Shown here: piece by piece, positions 51,494 through 57,135 of the stretch
Numbering within the stretch: position 1 is the first letter of the stretch
How the letters are laid out: each line of letters opens with the position of its first letter
NCBI RefSeq assembly: GCF_900167105.1
Contig: NZ_FUXE01000015.1
Span: 1 to 57,135 of the forward strand
Reading direction: 5' to 3'
Length of the DNA stretch: 57,135 nucleotides
Source: Porphyromonas circumdentaria
GTDB lineage: Bacteria > Bacteroidota > Bacteroidia > Bacteroidales > Porphyromonadaceae
Position numbers and translations under genes: made by a program
The notes under the pieces: model-generated
Told to the model about the DNA's origin: nothing
What the model saw: only the letters and a program-made list of their open reading frames with translations
The model's database searches: none

Positions 51494-51621
51494 TGTGTGT
51501 TTATTAATTTAACTTTTAACACCCTATCTCGCGCCCAAAGGTAATAAAACCTTTCCTTTACAGCAAGCGGAATAAAGCCTATGAGAGCGCGCTCTTATAC
51601 CGTATCAATAGATAATATTTG

Positions 51622-51629
51622 TAATTTTG
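51622..51629 (+). promoter_or_regulatory. Putative -7 box of the uracil/xanthine permease gene
   Basis: TAATTTTG matches TAnnTTTG and lies 37 bp before the ATG at 51666. A TTG-based longer frame at 51627 would overlap this box, which favours the ATG. Confidence 0.5.
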
Positions 51630-51665
51630 CCCTCGCCTTTTACAAAAAACGAAGAATTATTTTAC

Positions 51666-52880
51666 ATGGAACAGACTCCACACTTGACCCCCATGCGTAA
51701 AACTGTCGTGGGTGTACAGTATCTATTCGTAGCCTTTGGGGCTACCGTACTGGTGCCTCTTCTCGTGGGCTTAGACCCTTCTACCGCACTCTTTTCGGCT
51801 GGTATCGGCACTCTACTCTTTCACTTAGTTACCAAGGGGCAAGTGCCCATTTTCTTGGGCAGTAGCTTTGCCTTCATTGCTCCTATCATTAAAGCCACAG
51901 AGCTATACGGTATGGGAGGCGCACTCTTTGGCATATTGGGGGTAGCTGCCGTGTATATTGTAATGTCTGCACTTATCCGCCTCTTCGGATTGAAATTCAT
52001 CAACCGCCTTTTCCCCCCTATAGTCATCGGCCCCATCATTATGCTTATCGGGCTCTCGCTATCGGGGGCTGCGGTCAATATGGCGGCCAACAACTGGTTG
52101 CTTGCACTGGTTTCTCTCGCCACGGCTATATCGGTAACGCTCTATGCCAAAGGTATCATGAAGCTTATCCCCATATTCTGCGGGATATTGGTAGGATACT
52201 TTACCGATATGATCTTCTTTGGCATCGACTTTTCGGAGGTAGCCTCTGCCCCTTGGTTTGCTCTCCCACAGGTGGTACTGCCTAAGGAATTGAGCTGGGA
52301 ACCCATACTCTTTATGATCCCCGTGGCTATTGCTCCTGTGATAGAGCATATCGGCGACGTCTACGTAGTCAATAGCGTTACGGGAAAAAACTTTGTCAAA
52401 TCTCCAGGTCTGCATCGCACCATGCTGGGCGATGGTGTAGCTTGCCTTTTTGCTTCTCTGGTCGGAGCTCCTCCTGTAACAACCTACTCCGAGGTTACGG
52501 GTGCGATGTCGCTCACCAAAGTAACCGACCCCGTAGTGCTACGCATTGCAGCTATTACGGGTATCATCTTCTCAATGGTCGGAAAAGTTAGCGCACTTCT
52601 CAAAAGCATTGACCAAGCTGTTTTGGGGGGCATCATGCTGTTGCTGTTTGGAACAATTGCTGGAGCAGGCATCTCGAACCTACTCAACAGTAAAGTCAAT
52701 CTATCAAGTTCTCGCAACATAGTAATCATATCGGTAACACTCACCACAGGTATCGGTGGGGCTATCCTGCAAATGGGTAGCTTCTCCCTATCAGGCATTG
52801 GGCTATCGGCTATCATTGCCGTACTTCTGAACCTTATCTTACCCGAAACGAAAGAGGACAAAGTGGAAGATAAAAAGTAA
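51666..52880 (+). CDS. Uracil/xanthine permease (NCS2 family, UraA-like)
   Basis: 404 residues from ATG 51666. Typical UraA-like membrane protein with about 14 helices: 'VVGVQYLFVAFGATVLVPLL', 'GQVPIFLGSSFAFIAPIIKA', 'NWLLALVSLATAISVTLYAK' and the conserved late segment 'FMIPVAIAPVIEHIGDVYVV' (Glu of the UraA site). NCS2 carriers take up uracil or purines with H+. The next gene encodes a Tsx-like outer-membrane protein, and the one after is a second NCS2-type permease. Confidence 0.93.
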   Translation: MEQTPHLTPMRKTVVGVQYLFVAFGATVLVPLLVGLDPSTALFSAGIGTLLFHLVTKGQVPIFLGSSFAFIAPIIKATELYGMGGALFGILGVAAVYIVMSALIRLFGLKFINRLFPPIVIGPIIMLIGLSLSGAAVNMAANNWLLALVSLATAISVTLYAKGIMKLIPIFCGILVGYFTDMIFFGIDFSEVASAPWFALPQVVLPKELSWEPILFMIPVAIAPVIEHIGDVYVVNSVTGKNFVKSPGLHRTMLGDGVACLFASLVGAPPVTTYSEVTGAMSLTKVTDPVVLRIAAITGIIFSMVGKVSALLKSIDQAVLGGIMLLLFGTIAGAGISNLLNSKVNLSSSRNIVIISVTLTTGIGGAILQMGSFSLSGIGLSAIIAVLLNLILPETKEDKVEDKK

Positions 52881-53027
52881 TCCCTGCTCACAAGAGAGCG
52901 ACCCCTCTCGGACAATGAACAGCACCGAATAGGAGGTTATACAGTGAAGAGCTCTGTGCCCTACTCGACAAGGCTCTCTTAACGGACTTCTACGTATCTC
53001 AAATAAACTGTATCAAATATCGATTTT

Positions 53028-53741
53028 ATGAAAAAACTATTTCTCATTATGGCAACGCTTCTTGTTGCCCTCACTACGACCTCTGTGGTAAAGGCACAGA
53101 ACGTACAGCTCCATTACGACTTTGGACACCTCGTAACCGACGATATGAAAGGACGCCCTGCCCTAACCACTACGGTAGAGATGTTCCGCCCCGACAAATG
53201 GGGTAGCACTTTCTTTTTCATCGATATGGACTACCAAAACTATGGGGTAAAAGCTGCCTACTGGGAGATTGCACGCGACCTCCGCTTCTGGGAGTTGCCT
53301 CTCTCGGTGCATTTGGAGTATAACGGAGGGCTGAGCAATGCCCTCTCTTATAAAGATGCCTACCTGCTCGGGACAAATTACTCCTACAACGCCGCGGACT
53401 TCTCCTATGGTTTTGGCATCACGCCCATGTATAAATACCTCGCCAAGCAAGCACAACCCCACTCCTATCAGCTAACTGGTACGTGGTACTACCACTTTGC
53501 TCAAGGGCTTCTTACATTCACTGGTTTTGCCGATTTATGGGGCGATAGAGACTTTGCGGGTAAGAATATGATGGTCTTCCTCATGGAGCCACAACTATGG
53601 TTCAACCTCAACAAACTCTCTTGCATAGCCGACGACTTTAACCTAAGCATCGGTACCGAAGTGGAAATGAGCTATAACTTCCCTGTCAAGAACGACCGCT
53701 TCTACGCCCTTCCTACCCTTGCTGTTAAGTGGAGCTTCTAA
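53028..53741 (+). CDS. DUF5020 outer-membrane protein (Tsx-like)
   Basis: 237 residues. Signal peptide 'IMATLLVALTTTSVVKAQN'. The mature part 'VQLHYDFGHLVTDDMKGRPA', 'DKWGSTFFFIDMDYQNYGVK', 'PLSVHLEYNGGLSNALSY' and 'AYLLGTNYSYNAADFSYGFG' ends with 'FYALPTLAVKWSF'. It belongs to the DUF5020 family, which I recall as related to the Tsx nucleoside channel of enterobacteria. Placed between two nucleobase permeases, it may form the outer-membrane half of a purine/pyrimidine uptake route (inference). Confidence 0.8.
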   Translation: MKKLFLIMATLLVALTTTSVVKAQNVQLHYDFGHLVTDDMKGRPALTTTVEMFRPDKWGSTFFFIDMDYQNYGVKAAYWEIARDLRFWELPLSVHLEYNGGLSNALSYKDAYLLGTNYSYNAADFSYGFGITPMYKYLAKQAQPHSYQLTGTWYYHFAQGLLTFTGFADLWGDRDFAGKNMMVFLMEPQLWFNLNKLSCIADDFNLSIGTEVEMSYNFPVKNDRFYALPTLAVKWSF

Positions 53742-53788
53742 ACATAGTGGAGCATCTATTCATCGTAACGTAGAAAAAATAGCAACTC

Positions 53789-55087
53789 ATGAATTTTTTG
53801 AAACTATTGGGCTTCTCGCCCGAACGACACAAAGTGCGCACAGAGCTTGTTGCAGGGCTGACAACTTTCCTTACCATGAGCTATATACTTGCCGTAAACC
53901 CCTCCATCCTGAGTGCTACAGGTATGGACAAAGGGGCGGTCTTTACCGCTACGGCTCTTGCCTCGGCTATCGGTACCATATTGATAGCTTTCTTTGCCAA
54001 ACTACCTTTTGCCCAAGCCCCCAGTATGGGTATCAACGCTTTCTTTGCTTTTACGCTCGTACTCGGTATGGGCTATAGTTGGGAAGCGGCACTTACGGCG
54101 GTTTTCGTAGAGGGGATTATCTTCATCTTGCTCACAGCGTTCAATATCCGCGAACAGATTGTACGCTGTATTCCCAAGAACCTCCGCTTTGCCATCTCGG
54201 CAGGTATTGGTATGTTCATTGCCTTTATCGGACTAAAGAATGCTGGTATTATCGTGGCTAACGAAGCTACTTTCGTTACGTTGGGCAAGTTTACACCTAC
54301 GGCTATTCTCGCCTCTTTGGGGATTATTGTCAGTGCTGTGCTCATCGTACTCAAGGTGCGCGGAGCACTTTTCTACGGTATTATCATCTGTACTTTGGCG
54401 GGGATTCCTCTCGGTGTAACCAATCTTCCCGATGGCTTCGTACCCATTTCTACGCCTCAATCCTTAGCCCCCACCTTTTTGAAGTTTGACTTTGCTGCGA
54501 TTTTCAACATGGATATGATGCTGACCATCTTTGCCCTCGTATTCATGGATATATTCAACACCATAGGTACACTCATCGGGGCGGCTGCCAATACCGAAAT
54601 GATGGACGAAAACGGCAATGTGAAAAACGTAAAAGCAGCTATGATGGCAGATGCGGTAGCAACATCGGCAGGGGCTATGCTCGGTACCTCTACGGTAACT
54701 ACATTCGTCGAGAGTGCCTCGGGTATTGCCGAGGGCGGGCGCACAGGTCTTACTTCGTTTACGACGGCTATGCTCTTTTTGCTGGCACTCTTCTTCTCGC
54801 CACTCTTCCTGCTCATACCTGCCGCTGCTACCACGGGGGCGTTAGTACTGGTTGGGGTCTTTATGTTGAGTGCTATTCAGGAGATTGATCTCTCCGATAT
54901 GTCGGAAGCGTTGCCCAGTTTTATTACGATGATTACGATGGTGCTGACGTACAATATTGCCGAGGGAATGGCACTCGGGCTCATCAGCTATACCCTTGTG
55001 AAACTCTTGAGCGGACAGTACAAACAGGTAAGTGTAACGCTCTACATCGTAACTGCGCTACTCATCTTGCGCTACATACTGCAGTAA
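53789..55087 (+). CDS. Purine permease (NCS2 family, AzgA/PbuG-like)
   Basis: 432 residues with 12-14 membrane helices. 'LGFSPERHKVRTELVAGLTT', 'FLTMSYILAVNPSILSATGM', 'LPFAQAPSMGINAFFAFTLV' and 'DIFNTIGTLIGAAANTEMMD' are hallmarks of the AzgA/PbuG/AdeQ group, which transports adenine, guanine or hypoxanthine. It starts 47 bp after the DUF5020 gene; all three are probably one operon. A terminator is at 55120-55160. Confidence 0.93.
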   Translation: MNFLKLLGFSPERHKVRTELVAGLTTFLTMSYILAVNPSILSATGMDKGAVFTATALASAIGTILIAFFAKLPFAQAPSMGINAFFAFTLVLGMGYSWEAALTAVFVEGIIFILLTAFNIREQIVRCIPKNLRFAISAGIGMFIAFIGLKNAGIIVANEATFVTLGKFTPTAILASLGIIVSAVLIVLKVRGALFYGIIICTLAGIPLGVTNLPDGFVPISTPQSLAPTFLKFDFAAIFNMDMMLTIFALVFMDIFNTIGTLIGAAANTEMMDENGNVKNVKAAMMADAVATSAGAMLGTSTVTTFVESASGIAEGGRTGLTSFTTAMLFLLALFFSPLFLLIPAAATTGALVLVGVFMLSAIQEIDLSDMSEALPSFITMITMVLTYNIAEGMALGLISYTLVKLLSGQYKQVSVTLYIVTALLILRYILQ

Positions 55088-55119
55088 CGCCGCTAAAGGC
55101 TACGCCTAACACACAAAAA

Positions 55120-55160
55120 AGCACCTATCCCTATACTCCAAAGGTATGCGGATAGGTGCT
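55120..55160. terminator. Intrinsic terminator of the permease operon
   Basis: AGCACCTATCC (55120-55130) pairs with GGATAGGTGCT (55150-55160) over 11 perfect bp. The A6 upstream supports termination on the minus strand too; the plus strand lacks a good T tract. Confidence 0.65.
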
Positions 55161-55169
55161 CACAAAATC

Positions 55170-55193
55170 AAGCACTTGATTTCCCAAGTGCTT
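55170..55193. repeat. 9-bp hairpin downstream of the permease terminator
   Basis: AAGCACTTG (55170-55178) pairs with CAAGTGCTT (55185-55193). No long T run follows. Confidence 0.6.
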
Positions 55194-55455
55194 GTGTGTT
55201 GCTCTGGCTTTAGAGGCGCAGACAAACTTTACTACACTCACAGCCATTTTAATTGGGCCAGTCTTTTCATATGGTCACTTTATTTGAGATTTAGCTAGAA
55301 TTGAAGGGGCAGAGAGGTTATTTCCCTAAAAATCCAGAGAGAATTTGAGATAGTAAATTCCCAGAGTGAATGGTCAACAGGAAATCAACTTCACTGTGTG
55401 GACTATTGGGTTATCGGGGCAGCGGAGCTTTTTGAGAGCGAGGATAGGCGATAAA

Positions 55456-55643
55456 AAGGGGCTGTGGTAAAATTCATTTTTGGCGCAGCCCCTTCTACGG
55501 TTTATGAGAAATCTTCCCTTAAAAAAGTAAAACTTTGGTATTTAACTGAAAATATGTAGATTTGCAAAAGAAAGAAGCTCTTGTGTTCTTTTTTTCTGGT
55601 AATCTGGTTTTAATAACAAACAGTAATGAAACAAATCAACAAA
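55456..55643 (+). repeat. Duplicated upstream block, copy 2
   Basis: Near-identical to 46295-46483. It begins with the same terminator-like hairpin (55456-55494) and contains the same promoter. Confidence 0.9.
55534..55564 (+). promoter_or_regulatory. Promoter of repeat-protein gene 2
   Basis: TTTG (55534-55537), 19-bp spacer, TAGATTTG (55557-55564), identical in boxes to the copy at 46373-46403. Confidence 0.75.
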
Positions 55644-57135
55644 ATGAAAAATCAAGTACTAAGGAACATGTCCGTGGCGATAGCTACGCTGTTTATTGTA
55701 ATGTTTGCTATGCCTTTCATGGCAAAAGCGCAGACCGAATATAACCTCGAGATAGCAGGGGTTCAAGTAACGTCAGAGAATTGTGATGACCTTTCCGTTA
55801 TTGATGGCGTTAGCGGAACAGTCGAGTATAATCCAGACACTAAGACCCTCACCCTGGAGGATGCAACGATTGAGGTAGGAGGAAATAACAAAAGATGCAT
55901 CGAATCAGGAGTAGAAAATCTTACGATTGTAGTCAAAGGGACATGTAATCTTTCTACTGCAAAAGCTGCTATTTTTTTAAGAGAAAATACAACTATTACG
56001 GGCGGAGGAACGCTTTCCGTGGCATCAGCCGATAACTGTGGAATTTACCTGAAAAAAACTCCTCTTACTATTGATGGCTGTCGTGTAGAAGCCAAAGGCG
56101 AATGGGGCATAGCGGGAAAGGATGGAGAGAACGGGGAGCATCTTACCATCAAGAATGCAACGGTAACCGCAGAAGGGAGCAAGGGCTCCATCTGCGACTT
56201 GGCATCGCTTACGCTCGAGGGCTGTAAAATCACCGAACCAGTAGGGGCGGCGTTTAACAAAGGTGCGCATGCCGTATGTGATGCCGATGGCAATATCATC
56301 AAAAGTAAGATTGTCATAAAGCCCACAGAAGCAGTTACCGAATATAAACTCAAGATAGCAGGGGTTAAAGTAACGTCAGAGAATTGCAACGACCTCTCCG
56401 TTATTGATGGCGTTAGCGGAACAGTCGAGTATAATCCAGACACTAATACCCTCACGCTGGAGGATGCAATGATTGAGATAGAAGGAATATGCATCGAATC
56501 AGAAGTAGAAAATCTTACGATTGTAGTCAAAGGAACATGCAGTCTCTCGTCCCATGGAACTTCTGTTAGCATTTATAAAAATACAACTATTACGGGCGGA
56601 GGAACGCTTTCCTTGGCATCAGCCTATGACGTCGGAATTTACTTGAAAGATACCCATCTTACTATTGATGGCTGTCGTGTGGAAGCCAAAGGCAATTGGG
56701 GCATAGCTGGATATGATGGAGAGAGTGGAGAGCATCTTACCATCAAGAATGCAACGGTAACCGCAGAAGGTACGGAGGGCTCCATCTGCGACTTGGCATC
56801 GCTTACGCTCGAGGGCTGTGGAATCACCGAACCAGCAGGGGCGACATTTAACGAAGGTAAGCATGCCGTATGTGATGCATCTGGCAATATTACCAATAAG
56901 ATTGTCATAAAGCCCACAGTTAAATACAACCTCAAGATAGCAGGGGTTCAAGTAACGTCAGAGAATTGCAACGACCTCTCCGTTATTGATGGCGTCAGAG
57001 GAACAGTTAAGTACAACCCGAGCAGTAATACCCTCACGCTTGAGGATGCAACAATTGATGTAGGAGATGGTAAAAACTGCATTTTCGCAAGAAAGGGAGC
57101 TGTAGCTCTTACAATTGTAGTCAAAGGAACATGTA
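55644..57135 (+). CDS. Secreted beta-helix-like repeat protein, paralogue 2 (cut by window end)
   Basis: An open frame of at least 497 codons runs off the right edge without a stop. The ATG at 55644 is aligned with paralogue 1; an in-frame ATG at 55626 is also possible. Signal peptide 'VAIATLFIVMFAMPFMAKAQ' is the same as in paralogue 1. Repeat units begin at 55740, 56343 and 56925 ('IAGVxVTSENC.DLSVIDGV'), 201 and 194 residues apart; the third is incomplete. Each unit carries 'ITGGGTLS', 'TIDGCRVEAKG' and 'TIKNATVTAEG'. Differences concentrate in the 'IEVGGNNKRCIESGVEN' and 'CNLSTAKAAIF' type segments. The unit number (at least three against two) and near-identity of shared parts point to active repeat expansion and exchange between paralogues. 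Confidence 0.85.
   Translation, partial: MKNQVLRNMSVAIATLFIVMFAMPFMAKAQTEYNLEIAGVQVTSENCDDLSVIDGVSGTVEYNPDTKTLTLEDATIEVGGNNKRCIESGVENLTIVVKGTCNLSTAKAAIFLRENTTITGGGTLSVASADNCGIYLKKTPLTIDGCRVEAKGEWGIAGKDGENGEHLTIKNATVTAEGSKGSICDLASLTLEGCKITEPVGAAFNKGAHAVCDADGNIIKSKIVIKPTEAVTEYKLKIAGVKVTSENCNDLSVIDGVSGTVEYNPDTNTLTLEDAMIEIEGICIESEVENLTIVVKGTCSLSSHGTSVSIYKNTTITGGGTLSLASAYDVGIYLKDTHLTIDGCRVEAKGNWGIAGYDGESGEHLTIKNATVTAEGTEGSICDLASLTLEGCGITEPAGATFNEGKHAVCDASGNITNKIVIKPTVKYNLKIAGVQVTSENCNDLSVIDGVRGTVKYNPSSNTLTLEDATIDVGDGKNCIFARKGAVALTIVVKGTC

Larger units (their letters stand above)
55088..55643. other. Intergenic region with terminators and duplicated promoter block
   Basis: About 550 bp: terminator (55120-55160), second hairpin (55170-55193) and, from 55456, the duplicated upstream block. 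The middle, about 55200-55455, shows nothing recognisable. Confidence 0.6.

Overview
The window looks like a Bacteroidales chromosome, most likely Porphyromonas or a close relative. This is inferred from gene content and signals, not from a search. The evidence is: Bacteroidetes promoters (TTTG, 19-20 bp, TAnnTTTG) with little Shine-Dalgarno signal; secreted proteins with type IX secretion (T9SS)-style C-terminal domains; a mnmG-uvrC-dtd-mazG-deoC operon; an OmpH/Skp-like gene; HU-like proteins; and short intergenic tandem repeats that recall the Porphyromonas gingivalis 'bricks'.

Layout. (1) 1-~5.3 kb: the integrase end of an integrative element. It has two excisionase-like HTH genes, cargo (DUF1579-like, DJ-1/PfpI, an SRPBCC reading frame without a start codon, an AbrB-like protein) and two tandem tyrosine recombinases, preceded by a dense cluster of GTTACC motifs. 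(2) 5.8-9.4 kb: long-chain polyprenyl diphosphate synthase, NlpC/P60 hydrolase, a lipoprotein and an outer-membrane protein. (3) 9.6-15.1 kb, minus strand: mnmG, uvrC, dtd, mazG, deoC, with a parS-like palindrome between mnmG and uvrC. (4) 15.7-22.9 kb: two small lipoproteins, phoH-purC, menG-aroE, tRNA-Met, and a DUF438/hemerythrin/PAS protein followed by a DUF1858/DUF2249 protein. (5) 23.4-26.7 kb: two T9SS-type secreted proteins. (6) 27.2-31.0 kb: pepD, then divergently a small membrane protein, an OmpH-like protein and a GYF/DUF805 protein, then a rubredoxin gene. (7) 31.5-35.8 kb: a methyltransferase with a foldable leader, a glycosyltransferase, a ComB-like phosphatase, a small membrane protein and an outer-membrane protein. 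(8) 36.2-42.1 kb, minus strand: a five-gene MacAB-TolC-type efflux operon. (9) 42.8-46.2 kb: a BNR-like T9SS protein, an HU-like protein and a small membrane protein. (10) 46.3-57.1 kb: two paralogous repeat-containing secreted proteins with duplicated promoters, enclosing yifB/comM, a lipoprotein, an outer-membrane protein, and a permease - DUF5020 - permease set that suggests nucleobase/nucleoside uptake.

Most notable non-gene signals are a dispersed 22-bp tandem repeat family in five intergenic loci (5.4, 15.5, 31.2, 36.0 and 42.4 kb), an unrelated 21-bp array at 23.05 kb, the GTTACC cluster beside the integrases, the duplicated promoter/gene pair at 46.3 and 55.5 kb, and the multi-hairpin leader before the methyltransferase at 31.6 kb. 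Gene functions are assigned by recognising motifs by eye; no database search was run.
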